From contig JAOTON010000898.1 in the NCBI GenBank assembly GCA_034440635.1, positions 1 to 64,000 on the forward strand: a stretch of 64,000 nt of DNA, written 5' to 3'. How positions within the stretch are numbered: position 1 is the stretch's first letter; the number at the start of each line of letters is the position of its first letter. Both the position numbers and the translations under genes were made by a program. This document shows positions 44,745 to 56,236 of this stretch, piece by piece. This stretch comes from Lepas anatifera. Lineage: Eukaryota > Arthropoda > Thecostraca > Lepadidae. A model generated the notes under the pieces. The model searched no databases. It was not told where the DNA came from and saw only the letters and a list, made by a program, of their open reading frames with translations.

Positions 44745-45872
44745 ATCTATATATTTTGCTGCGCAGAAATATTTTCTAAACACGATAACTACGTACGAGT
44801 AATATCTCACTTCGTTCCTTATAATATTGCTTTGTTCTTGAATCGTATCCAAATTTTGAAGTTGAACTTGATTTGATGGTTTATTTGACTAATAATCTAA
44901 TGGTGATTCAACTGATGATGACAATAGATTATTCATTTGGGCCAGGACGGGAAATGCGTTATAAAATAGAAAATAATTTTAATATTTTATGGCTGGAATA
45001 AATCGCTTCATAGGTACAATAAAAATCCATTACAAGGCTTCAGAAGTTTATAGATTCTTTAGTGATGCAGCAAAAAGCGTGGTTAGACGTTAATTGTATA
45101 TTTGGCCCATCTCGTCGAATCGGGGGTGGATGGAAACAATCCTTGGTAACCGTATGATTGCCGATTTCAAACTGAATGTCCACGGTCATGCAATGACCAA
45201 GGATTATTTTTTAAAGCAAACGTAGCGTCAAGCTTCTGATCAGAGACGATGCCCAAATATAAAATCGCTGGTGCTATTCATTACCTCCCGGGACTCGAGG
45301 AGAGAGCCCAAATAACGTCCTGTCAGGCAATTATCCGTGTTACGTCTTGATGCGATCATGTTAAGAATGATGGAACGCATATTCCGCATGAAGCATTTTG
45401 AAAGTGTGACAGAAATTTTGCTTACAAAGTATGGCAAAAGGAGCACAGCTCCTGTTCCGGAGCAGAAGCGCTATCTCTGATAGTTTCTTCTTCAGAGAAG
45501 TTTTATCAAGCGCACTTTTTCTGAACCGACTTCCATCACTTTTTACTTTATGGTTTTCTAGATATTGCCGTTTCGGCATTCAAGTCATACTGCAACCAAC
45601 CTCGGTCTCCTCTCCAGTATATTTACATAGGACTGAAATATTCATTTGTTAATGTCTGAGTAATTTAGTATCAAACTTGTTGAAGTCGATGCCGTCGATG
45701 GTAGATACAGTTTTGGCACAAATCGAGTATTCCTTCATAATGGAAAATGCGGTCTGGTAAAGATTGTTAGAGAGGTGAGCCGATATTCACATATATGTTT
45801 ACTACTGGACTTACACCTAAAATTTATTTCAGTAATTTAGGGTTAAGAATGAATCATCAAAAATGAATATAT

Positions 45873-45924
<52 letters not shown>

Positions 45925-46509
45925 AAGCCTCCTGTGATATCACATCTTTAATATCTTAACAACAATTAATGCATCTCTTCCAGCCTTCAAACATCAAAGT
46001 TGGTTATCAGAGTCGCTGATGACATAGTTTACAAAGCCATCTGTGTGCGCCAGTACTTGAAAGATAGCATTCATGTAACAAGTGATTCCGAGTCCCTCTA
46101 GTAAAATCGTCTGGTAAAGAAGCCTTCAAGGGGGCTTCAAGGAGGTCCATGGGTTGGGTCGGTTTTCATGTGTTTAATTGACTTCTCGCTGCGTGAAGAC
46201 CGGTAGCCTCGGGCCGGTTTGCATGGAGCATCAGGTCAAATAGCTCGGGGCTCGCAGCCTGATACGGCATCGCGTCTCTCTCGCCGTCTCACAGTCTCAT
46301 CGGTTCCACATCTCTCTCGATTCTTCCTTTACCTTCTTCCCGTCTCTCTCCTATTGTCACTCTTCTGATGTTTTTCTTTAGACTCGGCCTGTGCTCATAA
46401 ATTATCAGAGATGTATCTGTGTGGCGCCTGCCGCCAGACTTGAACGCAGACGTTTTAATCTCCTGTCGTGTCTTTTTAAACATGCTTGTATGTGTAAGCG
46501 CGAATACGT
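44745..46509. other. No gene recognised
   Basis: AT-rich spacer before the duplicated block. Contains a microsatellite at 45,873-45,920. No coding signal is supported. Confidence 0.45.
45873..45920. repeat. (AT)n microsatellite
   Basis: About 24 TA dinucleotides without interruption. Confidence 0.97.
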
Positions 46510-46749
46510 GTCATGGCTACATATACAAATATATTTCCCAGCCCTGGGCTGCTATATCTGCTCCCATATGCCGTCCTATTTTTTTACATAATAACGATGA
46601 TAGTTGCCTTGCTTTTAAGTTCCAAAGCTGTGCTACTTTAATTATGAATATGTGGCGCTTAGATGTTGCAGATATGTATTCATTTTTACTGCGATATCAG
46701 CACGAACCATATATGAATCAAGAACTTCTTATACGCGTGGCCATTGGTC

Positions 46750-46980
46750 AGGAGGGCTCCTTTTGCGTCCAGGGGATGCCAATTCTTCAGTTGTGGTCTA
46801 TCAGAGGGGCACCAATTCACATCATTGGGGCGCCAATACTTGCATGCTGGAGGAGTGTAGGAAGCAACGTTTCAGGGGGTGCCGGGGCGGCTTCAAAGGG
46901 GGCCGGGGGCGCAGTCGGGGGCGCCAAATACGGGATTGGGGGAGCACCTGCCCCTTCTGCTGGATCCACCTGTTGCAGGA
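46750..46980. mobile_element. Decayed MITE of the 33,691 family (in duplication copy 1)
   Basis: Contains 'gtaggaagcaacgtttcagg' and 'gggggcgccaaatac', and ends 'tggatccacctg', matching the right part of the 268-bp MITE at 33,691-33,958. The left end is diverged. The same remnant is present at about 58,905-59,133, so it predates the duplication. Confidence 0.65.
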
Positions 46981-48638
46981 ATATATCGGAGGCTTTAGCG
47001 CATATATTTCCTCCTGTTTAATCCATCGCGTCCAAATCACTCACCTCATTACAGCGTACAAGCCGTGCTGGCCCAGGAAGGGTGACGTTCGGTGCTGCGT
47101 TAATCCTAATCAGTGCCAGAAAATATACATATCGAAAGGATTGTCTGGTTGTGAGTAGAAACTTGAACGTGTGGGAAAACGGTGAGTATTGGGCAATATC
47201 GTGCAGTCCTGCTGAGGAACGTCGGAACGGGATGGTGGAGCTGACTCACTCCCGATACCTTGGTGGCTACTTCGCCCTCTTAAACGGCTTTGTCCCAAGC
47301 CTCTTAGCCCTGTAAATAGGTGGATATGTTCTCTTCTAAGTGACTCCACCGGGTCTGGGGGGACACAGAAGGCGGCTTTCCACCAGAATCGTCGCTATTC
47401 TCTACTATCTGGTCTGAACATCTGGCAGTAAAACTACCTGAGGACAGGACTGGACTGGACCTGATGATGGACAGGACTGGATATTACGTGGAACGACAGG
47501 AAAGACGCCCTCGGAAATTCCGCCCTGAATCTTCATCCCACAACCTGTTTCTGTGCAGCAAGGGACTTACCCTTCCCGGTCGAGCACTGCAGACCGGCGG
47601 CGCCCCGCGCCGGCTCACGCCCTGAGTGTTGCCGTTTTTCAGTCCGGTATCCACTCTTACTGGGATTTACGCACGTTAGGTGGGCGCACTGATCAAAATA
47701 CCTTGGGATACCATTATTCACGTCAGCACACATCCATATTCAATTCAGGTATCATCTAGAAAAATGTAACCAATCTAGAGCATTTTGAAATGAGATAATA
47801 CTGTCTTTGTCTGTGTTTGTTGGGAAGGATTCACAGTTTCGGATTTTGAAAGGAATGATAGGATACGCGAAACAGAAGATGTTTTCGTACGATACGCGAA
47901 ACAGAAGATGATTTATCGCTGTAAAGCAGGCTTAGTCAATTTTCTGTTCGCTACGTAGGCATGGGTGCCTCAGTGGAAGCAACCCGCTTCTCTAGCCAAG
48001 TGGTTCGGGCCAAACCCTTCGGCAGGTTTCCTCCACGGTTCCTAATCCCTCCAGATAGGGCAGGCATGGAGTTCTAAACACCAAATGACGTAGTTGATGC
48101 ATCGTTGAATTGGCTGGCCCGTTGAATTCCATTATTGCTAATATGTTAATCGCATAGTCAAGCACAGGCGATCATAATACGACATTGTTGATTTCTTCCT
48201 GTTCTAGTCCGGCTGAGAGAATATTACATGATTCTACAAATTTGTTCCATGTCCCATCGGTATGCACAGCGTGCAATTTCCCAGTGGTACTTGACACCAG
48301 TCATCCCAAACAGAATTGACAACGAATTACCGTTTGTTTTTGCACGCCCACAAAAAGTGGCATCTCAGGTATGTTCCGTACCCGCCTGCGTGAGTGATGA
48401 GAGCCTCGAGGAGCCCCATGGTGGATTTTCCAGACACCCTGCTGGGCTTTCTGCCAGGTCGGTCACTGCGAGGGGAGGGTGCCATTCCAGACGGGGCAGT
48501 GGAGTGGTGAAGTCGAGGGGAGAGCTGCCGGTCCAGTGGTCTTGGAAGGAGGGGGCTCGATGCGTGAGTGGGCTACATAGTGGCTCAGGCAGGAAAATAA
48601 GCAAGTGTGATACTACATATTGTGATCGGAATTATTGG

Positions 48639-50276
48639 ATGAGTGTGATGCCGCTTTTGGTTCTGATTTTGCTGGGGCTGCTGGTGAGCGCTGAGGCGTT
48701 TTCTAACGGAGAAGTTCCTGTCCCCGAGTTTGACTTCGAGCCGGGTGTCATCAAGGTCGCCATTCCGAAGACCTCGCCCTCAATGACGTTAGCTGCCATA
48801 CACCTGACCATCGGGAAGCCGGTCCCCGGCACAAAGGCAGGCAGGTTCAACCAGGATCTGAGAGAAGACGGCAGGTTCTTCCGCGGTGACATCATCTCCA
48901 ACTGGGAAACGGGCGATACCATATACTACTGGGTATACGTCATCGTTGACGGCCTGGGATACCACCGTCTCAACCAAAATCACATTATTCGAGCTCGCAG
49001 CCAAATACCATCGAAGGGCGGCAGCCGGCCGTCGGGGGGCGACAGCGGTCCTTTTGAGGTTCCCACGCCACAGTTCCACCTGTCGCCGTACACGGTGACG
49101 GTGACGGTGCCGGCTCTGCCGGGCGTCTCGCTGGCTGCCGTCCACTTCAGCCTCAACACTCCGGTGCCGGGCGTGCAGGCCGGCCGCTACAACCAGGACC
49201 TGCAGCGGTCCGGCGACGCCTTCGTCGGCGTCTTCAACGTACCCGACTGGAAGCCCGGCGATGTCATTCACTACTGGGTGTACGTCGTACATGACGGACT
49301 CGGAAAACACAAGCTTGGCCAAACATACGTTATCCCGAATGTGGACGGAGCGGTGCCGGAACCAGGTACGCAGGAAGGCCCTCCGGCTGGGACTGATTCT
49401 CCGCCGATGTCTCCACTGCTCCCGCAGAAATGTGGCAACCGCAGCACCTTCGACCTGCTGCAGGCATTGGATGGAAGCACACTCCGTGTGCACGGCGGAA
49501 AGCCTGCCTCAGACGGGGAGTACCCGTGGCAGGTGCAGCTTCTCAAGCTGGAAGGCATCGGCTACTCCCATCTCTGCGGCGGCATCATCATCTCGGACCG
49601 GCACGTGCTGACGGCGGCCCACTGTCTGACGGAGGTGACGGAGCGGCGCCTGCTGGTTGTGGTGGGTCAGTACGACCGACGCACCGCCGACGACCCCGAG
49701 CAGCAGACGTTCGGCGTGCAGTCGATGCAGAAGCACAGTCGCTACAGCACCGACAGACTGGTGGGGTACGCGCACGACATCGCCGTGCTGCTGCTGAGGC
49801 CGGTCGGCGGCTGCGGCATCAGGTTCGGCGACTACGTCCAGCCGCTGTGTCTGCCCCGCGGCGACGAGGCCCTCAACGAGCACACCGCCTGCCTGGTCTC
49901 CGGCTGGGGTCGGCAGGACGAGTCGCGCGAGTTCCCTGACCTGCTGCACGGCGGCGTGGTGCCCTACGTCACCCCCAGCTACTGCAGCTCCGAGGAGGTC
50001 TGGGGCAGCCTCTACAACGACACCAACCAGCTGTGCGCCGGCTTCACGGCGGGGGGCGCTGACGCGGTGGATGCCTGCGAGGGCGACTCAGGCGGCCCTC
50101 TCGCCTGCCAGGACAGCCAGGGCCGCTGGAAGGCCACCGGCATCGTCTCCTGGGGCTCTCCCGAGTGCAAAGCGTTGCCCGTCTATGTGGGCGTGTACAC
50201 GCGTGTCTCCAGCTACACTGAATGGATCGTCCAGACCATAGAGTACCTCTGCGAAGGTTATTTTCCTTGTCCATGA
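48639..50276 (+). CDS. Secreted CBM39-CBM39-trypsin modular serine protease
   Basis: I start at the ATG at 48,639 because a signal peptide follows at once (MSVMPLLVLILLGLLVSAEA); the frame is open 137 codons further up but that part looks non-coding. The 545-residue protein has two CBM39-type beta-1,3-glucan-binding domains, about 27-118 and 140-232, each with the hallmark GDxIxYWVYVxxDGLG (residues 92 and 207 on). A Pro-rich linker with Cys265 leads to an activation site Arg283/VHGG. The trypsin domain has His328 (TAAHC), Asp380 (HDIAVL) and Ser484 (GDSGGP); Asp478 in the S1 pocket predicts cleavage after Arg/Lys. Cys265 probably stays bonded to Cys404 after activation. CBM39 is known from beta-glucan recognition proteins, where it is joined to an inactive GH16 domain, absent here. 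Inferred role: glucan-sensing protease zymogen at the top of an extracellular immune cascade. Confidence 0.93.
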   Translation: MSVMPLLVLILLGLLVSAEAFSNGEVPVPEFDFEPGVIKVAIPKTSPSMTLAAIHLTIGKPVPGTKAGRFNQDLREDGRFFRGDIISNWETGDTIYYWVYVIVDGLGYHRLNQNHIIRARSQIPSKGGSRPSGGDSGPFEVPTPQFHLSPYTVTVTVPALPGVSLAAVHFSLNTPVPGVQAGRYNQDLQRSGDAFVGVFNVPDWKPGDVIHYWVYVVHDGLGKHKLGQTYVIPNVDGAVPEPGTQEGPPAGTDSPPMSPLLPQKCGNRSTFDLLQALDGSTLRVHGGKPASDGEYPWQVQLLKLEGIGYSHLCGGIIISDRHVLTAAHCLTEVTERRLLVVVGQYDRRTADDPEQQTFGVQSMQKHSRYSTDRLVGYAHDIAVLLLRPVGGCGIRFGDYVQPLCLPRGDEALNEHTACLVSGWGRQDESREFPDLLHGGVVPYVTPSYCSSEEVWGSLYNDTNQLCAGFTAGGADAVDACEGDSGGPLACQDSQGRWKATGIVSWGSPECKALPVYVGVYTRVSSYTEWIVQTIEYLCEGYFPCP

Positions 50277-50714
50277 TAAAGTTTTCAATGCCAACTATCT
50301 ACAACCTTGGTCGACGCACACAATAATGAAAATTGTAGTATGGTTTCGAAATTCAGTCAGGAGGCTCAACATTTTCACTGCTGCAAATCACTTTGATTCC
50401 TTTGTTCGCTGAATCACCTTATATTGCATGAAAATGGCATGGAGGCCTAAGACTTAGCACGCAAGGTCAACGCAGCTCGCATTTAGTGGAGATTTTGGCG
50501 TTTACGCTGTTTTACCTTTAGGACCCGTTAGTGTTATAGACATTCTGGTGCCAGCGATGAAGCTCATAAAGCAAGACGGGAACATGCGCTCAGCCAAGTG
50601 GTGTTCAAGTAAAATCATTATCTCACCACATACATGAGGTTAATCGTGCCAAATGGTGGGGCAGATTCGGAAATGTTAATGGCAGATTTCCCAAAAGGGA
50701 GCAAATGCCAATAA

Positions 50715-51440
50715 TTGCACGGTAAGGGAATGTCCAGTGAATTTCAGTTTTTCTGCTTTTGTGTCATTTTTGGTGTGTTAGCTAGAAAAGATAAGCTAAA
50801 TAAAAAGAAAGAAAATATTTCACGTGACCAAGCTATAAAACAAAAAAGCATTCAGCCCTGTGCGAGTTTGGGAACAACGGTGATTTACTGCATGCAGCAA
50901 TATTTAGTTGAGATTAACCCCGGATCGTGGCTTCCAGGGGCGCGAGAGCAATGTCTAATACACATTCAACAACAGCAAGCAGATGTTTGTCATCGGAAGG
51001 AAAGAAGGAAGAATGCTGATATGTCTTGCTGGGATCCCTTTTGGAAAAAATTGCATGTGATTACTGGGATGAATACGATAGTTGCACGGCAATGGACCGT
51101 CAATGAATTTGTTTTTTTCTTTTTATTTAGTTTTTGGTGTGTAAAGATAAGCAAAAAGCGAAAGAAGTTATTTCACGTGACCAAGCTATAGGAAAAGCAT
51201 TCAGCTTTGGGCGAGTTTGGGAACAACGGTGATTTACTGCATGCAGCAATATATAGTTGTGATTAACCCCGGGTCGTGGCTACCATGGGCCCGAGAGCAA
51301 TGTCTAGGTAATACACATTCAACAACAGCAAGCAGATGTTTGTCATCGGAAGAAAGTAAGGAAGAATGCTGGTATGTCTTGCTGAGATCCCTTTTGGAAA
51401 AAATTGCATGTGATTACTGGGATGAATATGGCAGTTTGAA
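50715..51440. repeat. Direct repeat of about 350 bp downstream of the protease
   Basis: 'gggaacaacggtgatttact' with 'gcatgcagcaatatttagtt' and 'aacaacagcaagcagatgtt' occurs at about 50,870-51,070 and again at about 51,219-51,420. The same pair is present after copy 2 (from about 63,105 and 63,465). Open frames here are translations of the repeat. Function unknown. Confidence 0.88.
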
Positions 51441-51649
51441 ACATTTTGGACTGATAAAAGTGGTCTGTTTTACTGACGCTGCAGTTACTCGCGTACCTCG
51501 GGTAGCCAAACCCGTAAGGTTACGTTTGGCTGCAAAGGTCATTATCATATTGGCCTAGGAAAATTTTAGGCATGTTGTTGCTCGTGCAGAAGATTAAAAA
51601 TGTCTGTAAGCACCAGGGGTGTAATTTTCTATCTCTTTGGGGGTGCCTG

Positions 51650-53720
51650 AGCACCCCCAATCCTAATTTGAGCACCCCCAATCATGTGCTGAGCACCCCC
51701 AATACATGTGCCGCCCCTGGCTTGCCACTGCCGCCCAGAACGGTGTCACGCTATCTCATCACTGCCGACCTGATTCATTCCGCCCCTAACAAGTTTTCCC
51801 GTCCCGAGGTTTATTATTTCCACCCTGATTGATTCCAACTCTGCCTCATCAATGCCGCGTGGCTTATCACTTTCGCCCTGATTTGTGACGCCACATCACT
51901 GCCACTCCCACCTGATCACTGCCGCCAACAGTAAATCACTGCCGCCCCCTCCCTGAATGACTATTGCCTCCTTTGGCTCATCACTGATCAGCACTAACAC
52001 CCCTGGTTTATCACTGCGGCCTTGATTCATGCCGGCTCTGGCTAATCAAAGCTGTCCCCGTGATATTTCTCCACCCTTATACATACGTGATCCTCCTGGT
52101 TAGTCACTGTCACTCTCCAAATCATCACTGCCGCCCCCTGGCTGATCACTGCCACCCCCTGGCTGATACCTGCCGCCCCCTGACTGATAACTGCCGCCCC
52201 TTGGCTCAAACCTGCTGCCCCATACTAATTGATAACTTCCGCCCCTGGCTGATAACTGCCGCCCCCTGGCTGATCACTACCGTCCCCTGACTGATAACTG
52301 CCGCCCCTCGGCTGATAACTGCCGCCCCTGGCTGATCACCGACGCCCCTGACTGATCACTGCCGGCCCCTGGCTGATCACTGCCGCCCCTCACTGATAAA
52401 TGCCGCCCCCTGACCGATAACTGCCGCTCCCTGGCTGATCTCAGTAGCCCCCTGGCTGATCCCTGCCGCCCCCTGGATGTTCACTGCCGCCCCCTGACTG
52501 ATTATTTCCGCTCCCTGCCTGGTAACTGCCGCCCCTGGCTGGTCACTGCCGCCCGTGGCTAATCATTGCCGCCCCCTGAATTATAACTACCACTCCCTGG
52601 CTGATAACTTCCACCCCTGTCTGATCACTGCCGCCTTCTGGCTGATAATTGCCGCCCCCTGACGGATAACTGCCGCCCCTTGGCTGCTAGCTGCATCCCC
52701 TGGCTGATCACTGCCGCCCCTGGCTGATCCTTGCCGTCCCATGGAAGATCACTGCCGCCCCCTGGCAGATCGCTGCCGCCCCCTGACTGATCACTGCCGC
52801 TCCTGACCGATACTGCCGCCCCCTGGCTGTTAACTGCAGCCTCCTGACTGATAACTGCCGCCCCTCTGACTGATAAATGACACCCCTGCTTGATCACCGA
52901 CACTCCTGACTGTAAACTGCCGCCCCTGGTTCATCGCTTACGTCTCCCGGGGCAATGAGTATCCTGGGGATATCTGGGTAGTGAACGTTCTGGGGGAGCA
53001 TCCTTCTTTGGATATAACTGGCATCAAGTCATACCCGAGGAGCGTTAGTTTTAGTGCCATATATTCATCCTAGTAGTCTTTCAAATTTTACATAACGTCG
53101 AGTTTCATGTTACCTTATCACTGACCCTAGTGTGTCGTATGAAACTGACTGCCATTTTTCAGTGTCTATATTTCATTTTATTGTGTTTACTTATTTCATA
53201 TATGCTTTTATATAATCTTCTGATACAATTTTCTCAGACTGACCTGTTTTGCCACCTGGCTTGTTGAAACTTGGGCGGAAATGCCCTATTTAGGTAATTT
53301 ATTTAGTGTTATGGGCGCCGTATGATCCTAGATATCGACGCGCCCTAAAACCCAAATATGATGATGGACCATCTCCCTGGCTGATCACTGCTGCCCCTGG
53401 TTTATCATTGCCGCCCTAATTCATGCTGCCTCTGGCTCATCGATGCTGTTCCCGGCATATTTTAACCCAAATGCCCATCGCCCCGACTCATTGCTACCTC
53501 CCTTAGTTCATCACTGCCGCACTCAGGCTGATCACTGTCTCCCCTGGTTCATCACTGCCGCCATGATTAATCACTGATCCTCTGGTTCACCCCCCCCTTC
53601 GGCTAATAAATGCTCTCCCTGTTTTTTATTAACCCATGTATGAGCGGCCCCTGGTTAGACACTTCCTCTCTCGAATACTCACTGCCGCCCCCGGCTGATC
53701 ACTGCCGCCCCCGGCTTATC
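51650..53720. repeat. Degenerate 20-bp satellite 'ctgatcactgccgcccctgg'
   Basis: Imperfect units of about 20 bp (CTGATCACTGCCGCCCCTGG and variants ending TGATAACTGCC) are repeated roughly a hundred times, densest at 52,120-52,940 and again 53,370-53,720. Further patches at 54,000-54,300 and 55,100-55,320 belong to the same array. Unique sequence at 52,950-53,360 interrupts it. Count is estimated by eye. Confidence 0.88.
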
Positions 53721-54307
53721 ACTGCCGAGGAGACCAATCCGGCCATGGCCCCTAAAACTGGTCAAACTAAGGCCCTGCTGTCAGCACAGTTTTGTCAGCA
53801 GGAATCTCTAACACCCTTCCAGAGAGTAAACGGCAGCCCACTATCGTCTAATCGTTATATGTTTGCGTATTGGAGGAATTCCCCAAACCGAGTAAATGGT
53901 AGCCTGCTGCTGTCGTGCTTTTACTATTTTAGTGTCAGCCAGGAGTGAAATTATTATCTCTTTCGGGTGTGCAAGCAGCCCCATCATGACTTGAGCACCC
54001 CCAATTCACGTGTCGCACCCTGGCTCAGCATTGCTGCCCTGATTCATGCCGTCTCCGTCTTACCACTGTGATTCATGCCGCCCCCGGCTCATCACTACTA
54101 CCCTGATTTATGCCGCCATGGTTCATCACTGCCGCCTCTTGCCTATCACTGCCCATTGCCTACTTATCACTGCCGCCCTGTTTCAAACAGCACCCGGCTC
54201 ATCACTGCTGTCAGTGGCTCACCAGTGCTATCCCCGCCTTATCACTGCCGCCCTGCTTAATGCCGCCCCCAGCACATCATTACCGCCTCGGCCAATGAAT
54301 GCCGCCT

Positions 54308-54885
54308 AAAAGTTGGAACCGGTGTGACCCGAAACTCACTATTCAGTTCGGTAACAGCCTTGTCAAAACAACATCATATGCTATGATCCTGGGTGTCTTC
54401 GACGACTCAGCCCTGGCCTGGGAAAAACAAGTCTCACAAGTAACTCGTAGCTGTTACGGCACCCTCACCTCGCTTAAGCTGCAAAATCACACCAGAGACC
54501 AGAAAACCACTAGTTCAAGCCTCGTGCTCCCACATATATAGTGTTGCATGACTGTATGGGGAGGCTGCAAGGTCACTCAAAAACATCGCATCCAGAAAGT
54601 TTTGAATTTTGGCACACACACCGCAAAGGGACTGAGCAAACGTGAGCACGTGACCCCAGTCCTCCAATCCCTGGGTTAGCCGACGTTTCCTGATCTGCTG
54701 AAGAAACGTGACATACAATGATAAAAAGTGTGCTCCGACGACTCTGGCAGTGCACTGTCGCGATCAGTTCCGCGTCGCTCCAAAATCTCTAGCTGGAGCA
54801 CACGCGGGACCGACTTCGATATGCTAGAACTCCCAAGGATGAGAACGGAAAAAGCCAAACAAAGTTTTCGTTTCAGGGAGGGCGG
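54308..54885 (+). pseudogene. Non-LTR retrotransposon reverse-transcriptase C-terminal fragment
   Basis: One frame gives ILGVFDDSALAWEKQVSQVT, then SLVLPHI, a stop, then CMTVWGGC, RIQKVLNFG and HVTPVLQSLG, and later LSRSVPRRSKI and KAKQSFRFR with frame breaks. This order matches the thumb and C-terminal region of jockey/CR1-type reverse transcriptases (a 'SLVLPHIDYC..VWG' block followed by a 'RIQKVLNF..R' block). No catalytic YADD part and no endonuclease are present. It interrupts the satellite within the 4.6-kb element. Confidence 0.78.
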
Positions 54886-55632
54886 GGGGTAGAAGCATTG
54901 AATGGTAGGATATGTATAGCAGGCATTTGGGAAAGAGGATAGGCTAGAAATGAACTGACTAGTTGAAATTGTTTTTATCTACAACGGTCATGCTGTGTAA
55001 AGTATTGCATGGTTTGCGAAGGTGCGTACTCCTATGTGTGCTTGTGATTGAGGGCTGAAAATTCATGCATTATGGAGAGTTCAATATCTATCTATATATC
55101 TATGTATCTCACTGCTGCCCTCGCCTTATCACTTCCCCTCTGATTCGCGCTGCTCTTAGTTCAAAGCTAATGCCTCTGTCTTGTCACTGCCGCCCTCGAC
55201 TTATGACTTTGCCCCGTTTCTTGCCGACCCGGCCAATCGCTGTCGCCCCCAGATTATCACTTTCATTCTAATCTGTGCCGTTCTTGGTCCATTACTGCCG
55301 CCCTGGGCAGTTATGCAGCACTGGTTCTTACCGCCTCTGTGTGTTAGGGTAAGCAATAAAGGGCGCTGGGGAGAAAATAAAGGGCATGCACGGGTACAGC
55401 GGAGTTAGCTCATTTATCAATATTTACAGGATAATACACACATTGTTTGGAGCGCTGTCGGTGTTTTGCTTTCTTTTCACATAGTGATTAAGTCCTTTGC
55501 TTTCGTTTCAATTTCCATCCACTCTGCCATTCCGAAGGTAAAATTTAACCCCGCAAAACTGATATAGATCATTCGTGAACAAATTTACAACTCATTTGGA
55601 TTCTTTTAAGACGTATATGTAGCTTTGGGATG

Positions 55633-56016
55633 CAGTGACGGATCTATTCGGTCGGTTTGGGAGGGCAAACCAAAGTCAAAAGTGGAAAAGCAAAAAAGTC
55701 ACGCCGTGAAAGCTACGCTACATTATCACTTGCCGGTCTAATTTAGGGTATTTGAGGAGAAAAGCAAAAAAAGCGTCACGGGTTGGAAAAGATGGGCTCG
55801 CAATACTTTTTCCAGTCCAAGACCTAATATTTACACTGAACTTAACTGGTTCTGTTTGGAGTTGAGAGTTGAAGCATTAAAATCTTGCTTATAAACTTAA
55901 AAGGAGTCGGGCGAAAAAGGAGGTCGATCACTTGGGGGGGCAAAAACATAGTTTTGTCCCGAGCTTTTCCGTTGGGGGGTAAATGGCATTTTTGCCTCCC
56001 CTTGGATCCGCCACTG
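55633..56016. mobile_element. hAT-type MITE, 384 bp
   Basis: Ends CAGTGACGGATC and GGATCCGCCACTG form short inverted repeats, and the 8-bp direct repeat TTGGGATG flanks both sides (55,625-55,632 and 56,017-56,024). Eight-base duplications and CAG/CTG-type ends are characteristic of hAT elements. No coding. It lies inside the 4.6-kb element, near its right end. A partial copy in reverse orientation is at 58,501-58,665. Confidence 0.88.
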
Positions 56017-56236
56017 TTGGGATGTCGCCAAAAAACAAACATGTTTGGCAAATGCTGTATAATACCTGCGCAACATTAAAATAGAATGTGCCCTGTGCTA
56101 TAAAAGGCGCTGAAAAGCAATGAATAACAGATTCGGTGCAATGAAGGGGTGCCGCCCCTGCAACACCGCCACCCCTATGGGATGCCGCCCCCATGGGCTG
56201 ACACCCCCAAAGATTTTGGGGAAATTACACCCCTGG

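Larger units (their letters stand above)
46510..51760 (+). repeat. Tandem segmental duplication, copy 1
   Basis: From 'gtcatggctacatatacaaa' at 46,510 onward the sequence is nearly identical to 58,666-64,000; the window ends before copy 2 does, at the base matching 51,760. The offset is 12,156 bp at the left edge and 12,237 bp at the protease gene, because copy 2 has extra sequence near 59,600-59,690. Copy 1 probably extends through the 4.6-kb element to about 56,347. The block holds the protease gene, a MITE upstream and an internal repeat downstream. Confidence 0.95.
51613..56236. mobile_element. 4.6-kb element with CCAGGGGTGTAATTT ends and internal satellite
   Basis: Inverted termini CCAGGGGTGTAATTTTC (51,613) and GAAATTACACCCCTGG (ending 56,236) are flanked by the direct repeat TAAGCA (51,607-51,612 and 56,237-56,242), the signature of an insertion. 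Just inside each end are 'gagcacccccaat'-type or 'gccgcccc' units. The interior holds a degenerate satellite, a reverse-transcriptase fragment and a hAT-type MITE. No transposase is visible. The same left end and flank recur at 63,853 in copy 2, so insertion preceded the duplication. Confidence 0.82.

Noticed and set aside
46652..47158. 168-codon and overlapping 200-codon open frames upstream of the protease as genes
   Set aside because: They run through a decayed MITE with Gly/Arg-rich translation, and the frames are not kept in copy 2.
48789..49493. 234-codon minus-strand open frame across the protease gene
   Set aside because: It is antisense to a well-supported gene of high GC content, its sequence is Arg/His/Val-rich with no domain, and an identical shadow occurs over copy 2.
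50715..51191. 158-codon open frame downstream of the protease
   Set aside because: It is a translation of the 350-bp direct repeat; the matching frame in copy 2 stops at 105 codons because of a single base change.
51650..53720. CRISPR-like repeat-spacer pattern
   Set aside because: Units are contiguous and degenerate without unique spacers, and the context is eukaryotic.
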